Translations under genes and position numbers: made by a program
Shown here: piece by piece, positions 38,516-47,252 of the stretch
Layout of the letters: every line of letters begins with the position of its first letter
How positions within the stretch are numbered: position 1 is the first letter of the stretch
The notes under the pieces: generated by a model
Told to the model about the DNA's origin: nothing
The model's database searches: none
What the model saw: the letters and a program-made list of their open reading frames with translations, nothing else
Source: Ostreococcus lucimarinus CCE9901
Taxonomy: Eukaryota; Chlorophyta; Mamiellophyceae; Mamiellales; Bathycoccaceae
Assembly (NCBI RefSeq): GCF_000092065.1
Contig: NC_009355.1
Location: 248,001-312,000, forward strand
Direction: 5' to 3'
DNA length: 64,000 nt

Positions 38516-39310
38516 TCATCGCTTAGCCTTTTCGGCGATCGCGTCGTAATGCACAGGGGAGACGTACGAGATGAAGCACATCCGTTTACTTTTAAGTTCT
38601 TCGGGTTCGTACAGCAAGTACCAATTGCTCTGCGTGCTCTGGACGCAGTGAATCTTCTGTCCCAACGCGTCGCACGCCGCGCGAAGCGTCAACTCATCCC
38701 CCCACGTCCTATCGCGTTTCATCTCCCGCAGCCACTTATCCAAGGCGCGCGGTCCATCAAAATAAATCTCAAAGTCCTCTCGTCTCTCCTCCACGCGCGT
38801 CGTCGCCAACTCCCTAATCTCCGCGTGGCGCTCCTGGTCGCGCAACGCATTCGCCGCCAACGCTCGAAACTGACAATTCCCATCCCCGACCATCGGCACT
38901 CGCGTCATTCCGAGTCGTCCCAACCGCGCATCCAGCGCTTTATTCCCGCTCTCCAACCGCGCCTCGCGTTCGCTTTCGCTCGCGAGCTCGAGTCCCACGC
39001 GCTCCGTCAGCATCGCCGCCAACCGCTCGCTCGTCGTCGTCGTCATCCGGCGCACCACGGCCAACTTCGCGTTCGCCGCGCGCCATCGCGCGTTCGCCGA
39101 CGTCGAAGGGTTCACCGCGCGCCGCGTCGCCAGGCTTTCCGGCCGCATCACGGTCGGTTTCGTGTTTTCCAATTTCGCCAACTTCGAAAACTTTCGCGTG
39201 AGCGCGCGCTCGATCGTCGTCGTCGAGCGCGCTTCGTCGTCGTCGTCGTCGGCGCGCGGCGTTTTACAGCACGCGGCGGCGCGCGCGCGCTTGCGCGGCG
39301 TCGCCGCCAT
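38516..39310 (-). CDS. OTU-family cysteine protease
   Basis: 264 residues from MAATPRKRAR. The OTU catalytic triad is visible: GDGNCQFRALA (Asp and nucleophile Cys, about residue 146) and SYVSPVHYDAI (His) near the C-terminus; the loop CVQSTQSNWYLLYEP lies between. The N-terminal 120 residues are basic and helical. OTU enzymes cleave ubiquitin chains; linkage preference is not predictable here. It is convergent with the coiled-coil gene (45 bp) and head-to-head with the acetyl-CoA transporter. Confidence 0.85.
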   Translation of the reverse strand: MAATPRKRARAAACCKTPRADDDDDEARSTTTIERALTRKFSKLAKLENTKPTVMRPESLATRRAVNPSTSANARWRAANAKLAVVRRMTTTTSERLAAMLTERVGLELASESEREARLESGNKALDARLGRLGMTRVPMVGDGNCQFRALAANALRDQERHAEIRELATTRVEERREDFEIYFDGPRALDKWLREMKRDRTWGDELTLRAACDALGQKIHCVQSTQSNWYLLYEPEELKSKRMCFISYVSPVHYDAIAEKAKR

Positions 39311-39403
39311 CGATTCGATCGGCGCGCCGCGCTCGGCCGCCGCGCCGAGAAATGCCGACGCAGTCGTCACTCCGCGCGCCGTCGTCGCGCGACGAACGAC
39401 GCC

Positions 39404-40978
39404 ATGCCGCCGCGATCGACCGCGCGCGATGCGTCTCGACCGCGCGCGCGCGCGCGCGAGTCTCGATCGCGGTCGCGGTCGCGGTCGCGGTCGAGGCGTC
39501 GAGCGCGAACGACGAAGGCTGGCGACGAGCCGACGACGAAACGATCGACGACGACGCGCGCGACGACGGCGGACGCGCGCGCGTTCGCGTTCGGACTGCC
39601 GTACGATGACTTTCGCGCGGTGTGCCTGCTGCTGCTGCTGTACACGCTGCAGGGCGTGCCGATGGGGCTGTCGTCGTCGGTGGGATTCATCTTGCAGGAG
39701 CGCGGCGCGTCGTACGGCGACCAAGGCGTGTTTTCGTTGGCGTCGTGGCCGTTCTCGTTGAAGGTGCTCTGGGCGCCGGTCGTGGACGCGGTGTACGTGA
39801 AGTCTTTCGGACAGCGACGGACGTGGGTGATGCCGCTGCAGGCGATCGTCGGATGCACGCTGTTGTTTTTGGCCAACGCGCTCGGGGAGTTGATTAGCGC
39901 CGACGGGAGCGACGTGAAGACGCTGACGTGGACGTTTTTTTGGTTGTATTTGTTGCTGGCGAGTCAGGATATCGCGGTTGATGGGTGGGCGCTGACGATG
40001 TTGAGCGAGAAGAACGTTGGGTTGGCGTCGACGTGCAACGCGATCGGGCAAATGGTCGGGTTTTTCGTGTGCTTCACGGGATTTTTGGTGCTGAACTCGT
40101 ACGGGGTAGATCTCGGGGCGTTTATATCGTTCTGGGGGTATGTCTTCATCGCTTCGTCGGTGTTCGTGTACGCCACGAAGGAGGTGCGGTGCGAGACGCA
40201 GATGAGCGTGAAGAAGGCGTACGCGCAAGCGTTTTCCATTCTGCGATTACCCGCGGTGCTCAAGTTGAGCGCCGTGTTACTCACGCGATTCGTGGCGTTT
40301 AGCGCGTCCGAGACGCTGACGACGCTCAAGTTATTAGAGAAAGGCGTGCCGAAGACGCACATTGCCACCATGTCCGCGCTAATGACTCCGCTCAACTTGG
40401 CCATGCCCATGCTGACTCGAAAATGGACCGCCGGGGCGCGGCCGTTGGACACCATCACCAAGACTTGGGTGTGGCGCGGCGTCGCGTGCGCGTTCGCGGC
40501 GCTGCTCGTGTTTTACGCTCCCGATGTGACATCGAGCGGGACGATCCCGTACGGGTACTACGCTTTCTTATTCGCCTGGCTGTCCGTATACAGCGCATTC
40601 AGCAACGCGCATTTCATTTCATTTATGGCGTTTTACAACCGCGTCTCCGATGCGGACATGGGCGGCACGTACATGACAATCTTAAACACCGTCAGCAATC
40701 TCGGCGCCAAGTGGATGGAGAGCGTCACGTTGTTCACAATCGATCGAGTGAATACGAACGTGTGCGTCGCGAAAGGTACGCGCGAGATCATCGGCAGTTG
40801 CGCCACGGATGCGTTGAAGGCGGCGTGTAAAGGTAAGTGCGCGACGACGGATACGCCGTACTACATCGTCGTGATGCTTTCGCCAGTCATCGCTTACGCG
40901 TGGTTAAGGCTCACGCGTAAGACGATCGATTGGTTATCGCAGGCTCAGAAGTCGCACTGGCGCGTGAAGCAGGCGTAG
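39404..40978 (+). CDS. Acetyl-CoA transporter, AT-1/SLC33A1 family
   Basis: 524 residues from MPPRSTARD. A basic Arg/Ser repeat leader (about residues 15-35, from a ggtcgc repeat in DNA) precedes about 11-12 membrane helices. Family landmarks: YTLQGVPMGLSSSVGFILQ, FSLASWPFSLKVLWAPVVDAVY, ASQDIAVDGWALTML and a late Cys-rich loop (CATDALKAACKGKC). SLC33A1 moves acetyl-CoA into the ER/Golgi lumen for acetylation of glycoproteins and glycolipids, which fits the UGGT and glycosyltransferase genes in this window, though linkage here need not mean co-function. Confidence 0.9.
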   Translation: MPPRSTARDASRPRARARESRSRSRSRSRSRRRARTTKAGDEPTTKRSTTTRATTADARAFAFGLPYDDFRAVCLLLLLYTLQGVPMGLSSSVGFILQERGASYGDQGVFSLASWPFSLKVLWAPVVDAVYVKSFGQRRTWVMPLQAIVGCTLLFLANALGELISADGSDVKTLTWTFFWLYLLLASQDIAVDGWALTMLSEKNVGLASTCNAIGQMVGFFVCFTGFLVLNSYGVDLGAFISFWGYVFIASSVFVYATKEVRCETQMSVKKAYAQAFSILRLPAVLKLSAVLLTRFVAFSASETLTTLKLLEKGVPKTHIATMSALMTPLNLAMPMLTRKWTAGARPLDTITKTWVWRGVACAFAALLVFYAPDVTSSGTIPYGYYAFLFAWLSVYSAFSNAHFISFMAFYNRVSDADMGGTYMTILNTVSNLGAKWMESVTLFTIDRVNTNVCVAKGTREIIGSCATDALKAACKGKCATTDTPYYIVVMLSPVIAYAWLRLTRKTIDWLSQAQKSHWRVKQA

Positions 40979-41010
40979 CGAGTCTTTAACATCATTCCAA
41001 GCACTAGTCA

Positions 41011-41529
41011 TTACACATCGCCCAACGCTCGAGCGTCCGCCGCGAATAATTCTGGGTACTTCTCCCGCATCCCTCGCGCGCTCGTCGCCGCACCATCCGC
41101 TAGCAAAAACGCGGGTGGTGCGTTCCAATCCTCCCCACTCGGTTTCCACGCATCTTCCGCGTCGTCCTTCGTCTCCGCCGAAGCCTCGACGTCCTCTCGC
41201 AGCTCCGACACCAACCGCCTCAGGATCGCATCCGCCGCCCGCACGCGCGATGACGACGTCTCCACGCCGTCCCCATCGTCCGGCGCCGCGGACGCGAGCG
41301 GTCTCGAATGTTCGTCCGCGTCGCGCGTCGCCAGCGCGGCGCCACTCGACACATCGTATCCCAACATGCGCAGTTCCATGCGTCGTCGAACCATCGCGCG
41401 AAGCGCCGCGTCGTCGTCGCGCGCGTCGTCGCTCGCGTCGCTCGCGACGGTCAGAGCGGTGGCACGCGACGACGTCGAGGGATGACCGTCGAGGTAGGCC
41501 TCGAGACGCGCGCTGGCCTCGAGACGCAT
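41011..41529 (-). CDS. Hypothetical protein
   Basis: 172 residues from an ATG (complement of 41527-41529). Acidic and Ala-rich, with a predicted helical MVRRRMELRMLGYDVSSGA in the first half and WNAPPAFLLADGAATSARGMREKYPELF near the C-terminus. No family recognised. It ends 33 bp from the convergent transporter gene. The codon pattern matches its neighbours, so it is probably a real gene, but no function is proposed. Confidence 0.5.
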   Translation of the reverse strand: MRLEASARLEAYLDGHPSTSSRATALTVASDASDDARDDDAALRAMVRRRMELRMLGYDVSSGAALATRDADEHSRPLASAAPDDGDGVETSSSRVRAADAILRRLVSELREDVEASAETKDDAEDAWKPSGEDWNAPPAFLLADGAATSARGMREKYPELFAADARALGDV

Positions 41530-41577
41530 GCGCGCTGTAGAGTTGCTGAGTGACGCTCTGGTTGAAATTTAAGATTA

Positions 41578-42666
41578 CTACTCGCACTTTTCGCAATTCG
41601 AGGACGGCACGGCGATGACGAGGTCGCACTCGCCGACGTTTATCCAAACGTTTTCCATTTTGGTTTTGCTGTTCACGGTGACGTCTGCGTCGAGGTGGCT
41701 CTCGGTCGTCGGCGCATCGGCGTCCGGCGCGGAAACGTCGAATAAGTCCGTCGTCCAATCGATGAGCGTTCGAGCCGTCTTCGCGAGCTCGCGGCTCTCG
41801 CGATCGAGTCTCTTGAGATACCACGGCGGCGTTTCCGCGTGTGCGGTTTTCTCCGCGTGCGGTGGACTCGGAATCGGGCACTCCGGAGACGCCGGCGAAC
41901 TCGGCGTAACGCGGACGACGGGCGCGTCTCGCGAGAAGTCGAACCCGGTCCGACTTCGAGCGCCCGCCCAAAACGTGTTCGCTTTTGAAGAATCGATGAC
42001 TTTACCGGTCAACTTCAACGCCTTGGGAGGTGGTACGAAACTCACGGTGTTTGACTGAGGCAACGCGCCGTCGAGGGCGAGCGCTCTCGGGACGACCACG
42101 ACGCGATGCTCGTCCGTCCCGTGGTCGTCACCGTCCTCTTCATCAAACACGTAATCATTTTCATCGTACGACGTCGAAGCCTCGCACGGCGACAACGCGC
42201 ACCGCTCGAAATCTAAATTTAGCTCTTCGACGTCGGCGCTCGCGTCGATTACGTCTTCGCTCCCCGCGACCGAAGCGACTGAAGCCTCCGGTTCGCCGAC
42301 GTCTTCCGGCGTCGAAGTCGCCGCGCCGACACCATCACTCGATGACTCCACGACTGCCGTCGCGCGCTCGCGCTCCGCCGCCTCGAAAGCCGCGACTTCT
42401 TCCAAACGTTCCATGTGCTCGAACCACACGTCTGGCGGCGGGAACTGCTCGCGCAGCTCCAGCTTCACCCTCCGCACCACAGCCTTCGTCTTCGCCCGAA
42501 CCGCGATCTTCGCTCGCGACGCCTTCCCCGCGAGCCACGCCTTGGCCGCGCCCAGTCCCAGGCGCGCGCGCGCCCCGTTCGCCGTCGACGCGCCCTCTGC
42601 CGACTGTGACGATTCGCGTACTCGCGCGACATTTTCCGCCTCCACGCCGCCGTCGCGCGCCGTCAT
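41578..42666 (-). CDS. Hypothetical acidic protein
   Basis: 362 residues, ATG at complement of 42664-42666. The N-terminal third is basic-helical (AKAWLAGKASRAKIAVRAKTKAVV) and then reads REQFPPPDVWFEHMERLEE; the centre is strongly acidic, and the rest is Pro/Ser-rich with scattered hydrophobic motifs. It ends with the cysteine pair NCEKCE. Not recognised; no membrane segment. Its start codon lies within an inverted repeat that also frames the divergent LSm2 promoter. Confidence 0.5.
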   Translation of the reverse strand: MTARDGGVEAENVARVRESSQSAEGASTANGARARLGLGAAKAWLAGKASRAKIAVRAKTKAVVRRVKLELREQFPPPDVWFEHMERLEEVAAFEAAERERATAVVESSSDGVGAATSTPEDVGEPEASVASVAGSEDVIDASADVEELNLDFERCALSPCEASTSYDENDYVFDEEDGDDHGTDEHRVVVVPRALALDGALPQSNTVSFVPPPKALKLTGKVIDSSKANTFWAGARSRTGFDFSRDAPVVRVTPSSPASPECPIPSPPHAEKTAHAETPPWYLKRLDRESRELAKTARTLIDWTTDLFDVSAPDADAPTTESHLDADVTVNSKTKMENVWINVGECDLVIAVPSSNCEKCE

Positions 42667-42768
42667 CGCGTCGCTCCGACGCGCGCGCGCGCGAATTAAT
42701 TATTACCCGCCGCGCGCGCGCGCTGCGGCGCCGCGCGATGTCGCCGCGCGCGTCGGAGCGACGCGATG
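42664..42768. repeat. 24-bp perfect inverted repeat at a divergent promoter
   Basis: Arms 42664-42687 and 42745-42768 are reverse complements, with a 57-bp spacer containing aattaattatta. The left arm contains the start codon of the minus-strand gene, so the right arm carries a mirror-image ATG on the plus strand. Part of each arm is simple CG repeat, but 17 bp are not. Confidence 0.75.
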
Positions 42769-43000
42769 TCGCCGTCGCGCGTCGTCCCCCTAACATTCGC
42801 GCGCGGTGCCATCGAAAAAATCGCGAAATCGCGATCGCGCCGCGCCGACGTCAAAAGCACGCGCGTCCTCGACGTCGCGTCGCGTTCGAGCGCATCGACG
42901 CGAGCGCACGATCGCGAGCGACGCTCGCGAGACGGTTCGCGGCGCTCGGCGCGCGCGCAGGGCTCGACGCGCGCGAAGATTCGCGTGAGGGACGGGAGAC
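42667..43000. other. Divergent region between hypothetical gene and LSm2
   Basis: 334 bp. It contains the inverted repeat spacer and right arm, an A/T-rich patch (gaattaattattac, 42692-42706) that is rare in this GC-rich window, then the LSm2 5' leader. No further gene seen. Confidence 0.5.
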
Positions 43001-43419
43001 ATGTGCGTTCGAAGCGACGCGGTGACGCGCGCGACGCGCGCGCGCGGCGCGGCGCGCGACGGACGACGCGACGAGGGCGCGCACAGCGCGCGAACTGGGG
43101 TGACTGACGACGGCGCGTCGCGAACGCTCGCGCTCGTAGGTTGTTTTACTCGTACTTTAAGACGCTCGTGGGGAAGCCGGTGACGGTGGAGCTGAAGAAC
43201 GATCTCGCCATCGCGGGCACGCTCGTGTCGGTGGATCAATACTTGAACATTAAGCTCGAAAACACGCGGGTGACGGATGAGGCGCGGTATCCGCACATGC
43301 GAAGCGTGAGGAATTGTTTCATTCGCGGGAGCGTCGTGCGATACGTGCAGTTGCCGGAAGCGGCGGTCGACGTGGACATTCTGCACGACGCCACGCGGCG
43401 CGAGGCGCGAGGGGCGTGA
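43001..43419 (+). CDS. LSM2: U6 snRNA-associated protein LSm2, start codon split by an intron
   Basis: Exon 1 contributes only the AT at 43001-43002; the intron (43003-43139) has donor GTGCGT, ACTGAC at 43103-43108 and acceptor TAG; exon 2 (43140-43419) supplies the G and then LFYSYFKTLVGK. The result is 93 residues, the normal LSm2 length. Sm1 motif VTVELKNDLAIAGTLVSVDQYLNIKL and Sm2 motif CFIRGSVVRYVQLP are intact. LSm2 is in the nuclear LSm2-8 ring on U6 snRNA and the cytoplasmic LSm1-7 decay complex. Confidence 0.88.
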
Positions 43420-43674
43420 TATCATCGATAGCTTACCACTACCAACTTAGCGTTTTAATGTCTCCACGTCGTGGTGATTAGGTTCATCTACGCTTTGCCG
43501 TTTCAGACGCGATGTTGCTTGCGAACGACGCGCCGCGTCTGAGCAACTAAGACGACGCCGCGTTGATGTACACGATGTATGAATGATGCGTCGATATAAA
43601 TACAATGGCGCTTTACTGCGCGCCGCTAGCTAAAGATTGTTTCAATGCGATTTTCTAACCCGATTCGACCGCGA

Positions 43675-44631
43675 TCACCGCGCGATGCCGTACGGAAGCG
43701 CCGCGGCGAGGCGAGTGATTCGACGAATATCCACCGGCGGGTAGTTTTGCAACATCTTCATGCACGTCGCAAAATCGCCGTCGATAAGTTCTGAGCCGAT
43801 GTTCAGCACACACGCCACGCACAAGCGTAGCAGACACTCTTTGCGAGAACGCGGCGACGCGAGCATGACGTCCCACAGGCGCAAGACGTCCGCGAACTCA
43901 AAGTCCTGCGTGAACAGCAGCGTGATCCACCGAAATGCGTACATCGACGTCGTCAGGTTCAGATCTTCCAAGTGTCCGTGCACCTCTGGCCCGTGCACGG
44001 CCAGCATATCGCTCAACTCGTCCAACAACGCGCGGACGCCTTGATCCGTCGCGTCGAGCTCCATGACGAAGACGTCGCGAAACTCGCCGAATATCTCGGT
44101 AAAGCAATAAAATGCATCCGCCGCGGCGGCGTTCGGCGCGGCGTGCGCGTCCGCTGAATTCGCCAATACGTAATATATGCATCCATACATCTCGTGCATA
44201 CCCTGCACGTACCCGACGCCCGGATTCAACTTGGCGAACACGTACAGCGCGTTTCGCATCTCATCCTTCCTTCGCCCTCCCTCACCATCCTCACCCTCGT
44301 CGTTGAAGAAATGCATATCCGGATGCACGCGCGCGACGTCTCGATCGATCTGCTCCGCCAACTCATCCCCTCTGCGCGCGTCGATCCACGCGCCGCTCGT
44401 CGTCGTCGTCGTCGTCGACGCGCAAAACTCCTCCAAAAACCTCCCGTACTCCTCTCGTCTCGCCCGTTCCGTCGCCTCCCACCGCGCGCGCTCTTTCGGC
44501 AGGTACTCCAAGCACACCTTCCAAACCATCGCCCGCGCGCGTCCACCGTCGTCATCCGGCACGCCGCCGTCCGACGCCAACAGTTTCAACCGCCCCGCGT
44601 CCACCTCGTCGTCCCTTCCCAGCGCCTCCAT
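43675..44631 (-). CDS. TBC-domain Rab GTPase-activating protein (TBC1D13-like)
   Basis: 318 residues; nearly the whole protein is one TBC domain. The two catalytic fingers are present: the arginine finger in IDRDVARVHPDM (IxxDxxR) and the glutamine finger in YVQGMHEMYG. RWITLLFTQDFEFADVLRLWDVML is the conserved C-terminal helix. The long insert between the fingers and the overall size resemble TBC1D13 (a Rab35 GAP in animals). It stimulates GTP hydrolysis by a Rab; the target is unknown. Confidence 0.88.
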   Translation of the reverse strand: MEALGRDDEVDAGRLKLLASDGGVPDDDGGRARAMVWKVCLEYLPKERARWEATERARREEYGRFLEEFCASTTTTTTSGAWIDARRGDELAEQIDRDVARVHPDMHFFNDEGEDGEGGRRKDEMRNALYVFAKLNPGVGYVQGMHEMYGCIYYVLANSADAHAAPNAAAADAFYCFTEIFGEFRDVFVMELDATDQGVRALLDELSDMLAVHGPEVHGHLEDLNLTTSMYAFRWITLLFTQDFEFADVLRLWDVMLASPRSRKECLLRLCVACVLNIGSELIDGDFATCMKMLQNYPPVDIRRITRLAAALPYGIAR

Positions 44632-44816
44632 CAGCGCCTCTCGTCGCGACGTCCCGCGCGCGCCGCTCGCGCCGAGCGCGTCCTTTTCGTCGCTTCGCGC
44701 GATCGCGCGCGCGACGCGCGCGGCGTGCGCGCGCGACTCCTCCTCGATCGTCGCCGCGCGTCGTCGCGCGCGCCGACGCTCGTTCGCGACGCGCGGCGCG
44801 CGGGACGATCGTCCGA

Positions 44817-45470
44817 GTCAGCGCGCGCGACGGCGACGGCGACGACGACGGCGCGCGCGCGACGACGCGACGCGCGACGCTGGCGACGCTCGCGTGCGCG
44901 GTGACGACGACGACGACGGCGCGCGCGCGCGCGGATTACGGCGACACGGTGTACATGAACGCGCTGCAGGGGGAGGGGAAGGATTACGGAAAGAAGGAGG
45001 TGCTGTATCCGGATTTCGAGCGCACGTCGAGCGGGCTGCAGTACAAGGACATGAAGCTCGGAAACGACGACGCGGCGACGTACGAGGGTAAATCTGGGAA
45101 AACGGCGGTGGTGGATTGGGATGGGTACACGATCGGGTACTACGGACGACCGTTCGAGGCGAGGAATAAATCCAAGGGCGGGGCGTTCACGGGGGACGAG
45201 AAGGACTTTTTTCGATTCAAGGCGGACGACGAGAAGGTGATCGGCGCGTTTCGAGAGGCGATCGAGGGAATGAAGGTGGGGAGCATTCGAAGGATTATCG
45301 TGCCCGCGAATAACGCAAAGTTGGGGTATCCCGATGGAAAGAAGTGGCGGACGATGCAGCCGCAACCGGCAAACTTTTCGGGCGAGCGGGCGTTGGGATT
45401 CGTGCTCGAAAATCAGGGCATGATTGACAAGACTCTATTGTTTGACATCGAACTCCTCGCGATTCGCTGA
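44817..45470 (+). CDS. FKBP-type peptidyl-prolyl isomerase, thylakoid lumen, start unclear
   Basis: The mature FKBP domain is clear: TSSGLQYKDMKLG, AVVDWDGYTIGYYG, VIGAFREAIEGMKVGSIRRIIVPA, and a C-terminal LLFDIELLAIR. Upstream in the same frame lies a Tat-type lumen signal (TTRRATLATLACAV...ARARA then DYGDT), implying plastid import and lumen delivery. No ATG occurs in any frame between about 44640 and 44940; the first in-frame ATG (44955) would remove the signal. The start given is only the left edge of plausible signal sequence; a non-AUG start, an unseen exon or a sequence error are possible. Confidence 0.8.
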   Translation, partial: VSARDGDGDDDGARATTRRATLATLACAVTTTTTARARADYGDTVYMNALQGEGKDYGKKEVLYPDFERTSSGLQYKDMKLGNDDAATYEGKSGKTAVVDWDGYTIGYYGRPFEARNKSKGGAFTGDEKDFFRFKADDEKVIGAFREAIEGMKVGSIRRIIVPANNAKLGYPDGKKWRTMQPQPANFSGERALGFVLENQGMIDKTLLFDIELLAIR

Positions 45471-45585
45471 GGAGCGCGCGCGTCGTCAACACGGGTTGGG
45501 GTCAACTTTTTGTACACCAAGCGCTTCGCGTCGGGCGCGAAGCGGGCAATTACCTTGTTTTAATAAACATCCATCCAGTTTGGCG

Positions 45586-46833
45586 TCAATTCGGCGGGTA
45601 CATCGGAGCGTACACGCCCGCGGCGAACATCGGATGCACCGCCGGCACCGCGCCGTTCGGCACGCCGGCGGCTGGCATTTCCCCCGCGGCGAAGGCGCGC
45701 ACCAGGCTCTTCGCCGCGGCGATATTGCTCTCGTGGGGACCCTTGAGCTCGACCGCGCTCGTATTCGTCTCGGGATCGGTTTCGATGAGGGACACTTGAC
45801 ATCCCGAAATTTGCGCGATGGTCGAAATGTTGTTCCCATGATCGCCCAACACGTTCGACACGGCCTCGCCCTCGACTTCGACCGTTTCGTGAATCATCGG
45901 CGGCGGCATCGCGGACGGTGGAACCGCGGGCATCATGTACATCGGAGGCATGGGCGGCGCCGCCATCATCGCCGGCGTGATGCCGACGATGGCGGGATCG
46001 GCGAACGCCATGGCCGCCGCCGCGTTCGCCGCGTACTCCGAGCGCATGTCCCTCGGCGCCGCGACGGTCGGCTGATAATACCCCAACACGCTCGAATCCA
46101 CCAAAAAGTCTCTGAGCAAATCAAACACGAGCTCCGCCGCCGCGCGCACGTCCTTCCTCGGCCCGTGAATCTCCACCACGCGGTCCTCGCTCGTGGCGCA
46201 CGGAGGCACCTGCCCGACTTCTTGCACCGCCACGTGCGCCCCGTTCGCGAGCAATCGAATTTTTCTAATATTTTCCCCACCCTTCCCGATGAGATGCCCC
46301 GCCTGACCCGCCGGCACGAGCAATCTCAGCGCCACGTGCGTCCTTCGCGGCGCCCCCGTCGTCTCGCCGTCGTTCAACCTCTTTTCCCCACCCTCGTCCC
46401 CCAAATCCGTCGATTCCCCGCCATCGCCGTCGCCGCTCGCATTTTCACACCCCCCCTCGTCCCCATCGCTCCTCTCCGCGTCCTCCGTCTCGTCGTCCGA
46501 CCCCTCGCCGCCTCGCCTCGCGTTCGACGTCAAGAATTTCACCACCATCATCGCCGCCGTCTTCGCCGCGCACGCCTCCTTCCGCGCTTCCCGCCCCCTG
46601 GGCGCGCTCACCAACACCGCCCGCTCCAACCCCTGCGTCGGCGATTCCAGCACCTTGACCGCCGCGCCCGTCTCGCCGACGATTCGTTTGACGTTCGCGC
46701 CCGATTTCCCGATCAATCCGCCCACGCGCGTCTCCGCGCACAGCACGCGGAACACCGCGTGCCCGAGCGTCGCGCGCGCGTCGTCGTCGCCGTCGCCGTC
46801 GCCGTCCGCCGTCGGCGTCGCCGCGGTCGTCAT
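45586..46833 (-). CDS. KH-domain RNA-binding protein (PEPPER/FLK-like)
   Basis: 415 residues from MTTAATPTAD. Three KH domains: GLIGKSGANVKRIV, HLIGKGGENIRKIR and NVLGDHGNNISTIA, the last with a non-basic GDHG loop. An acidic, glycine-rich linker separates KH1 and KH2, and a Met/Pro-rich segment (PPMPPMYMMPAVPP) precedes KH3. This matches plant PEPPER/FLK-type regulators of mRNA processing. It is distinct from the other three-KH protein in this window. Head-to-head with CruP. Confidence 0.82.
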   Translation of the reverse strand: MTTAATPTADGDGDGDDDARATLGHAVFRVLCAETRVGGLIGKSGANVKRIVGETGAAVKVLESPTQGLERAVLVSAPRGREARKEACAAKTAAMMVVKFLTSNARRGGEGSDDETEDAERSDGDEGGCENASGDGDGGESTDLGDEGGEKRLNDGETTGAPRRTHVALRLLVPAGQAGHLIGKGGENIRKIRLLANGAHVAVQEVGQVPPCATSEDRVVEIHGPRKDVRAAAELVFDLLRDFLVDSSVLGYYQPTVAAPRDMRSEYAANAAAAMAFADPAIVGITPAMMAAPPMPPMYMMPAVPPSAMPPPMIHETVEVEGEAVSNVLGDHGNNISTIAQISGCQVSLIETDPETNTSAVELKGPHESNIAAAKSLVRAFAAGEMPAAGVPNGAVPAVHPMFAAGVYAPMYPPN

Positions 46834-47252
46834 CGCGGCGGCGCGCGCGCGAGTGTCGCCTGGGGGGGACGGCGACCGTCCCGGTCGGTCGGTCGGTCGC
46901 CGCGCGCGTCGCGCGACGACGACGCGCGCGCGCCCGCGGCGACGCGACGCGACGCCGCGCGCGGGTCACCGAAGGCTCGATCGTCTCGGAGAATTTCGTC
47001 TCCATTTTCGCGCGTCGCGCCGCGGTCGGCGCGCGCGTCGCGGGCGTCGCGGTCGGTCGGTCGCCGCGCGCGCGACGACGACGCCGCGCGCGCGCGCGCG
47101 ACGACGGCACCGCGCGCGCCGCGGCGGGCGAGACGCCGGCGCGCCTCGCGCGCGGGCGACGGATTTTTCCCCGACGGTTTTTCGCGCGAATCCGCGCGTC
47201 GCGACGACGCGCGACGACTCGGCGCGTCACATCGCGACGACGCGAACGACCG
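46834..47252. other. Divergent promoter region, KH protein / CruP
   Basis: 419 bp, extremely CG-dinucleotide-rich. It contains GGTCGGTCGGTCGGTCG at about 46881-46897 and GGTCGGTCGGTCG at about 47051-47063, echoing tracts upstream of other genes here. No reading frame with support. Confidence 0.5.

Noticed and set aside
43440-43560. Possible C/D-box snoRNA between LSm2 and the TBC gene (a C-box-like ggtgatta and a ctga)
   Set aside because: The C box is imperfect and the closing stem is displaced by about 9 nt from the D box; too weak to call.
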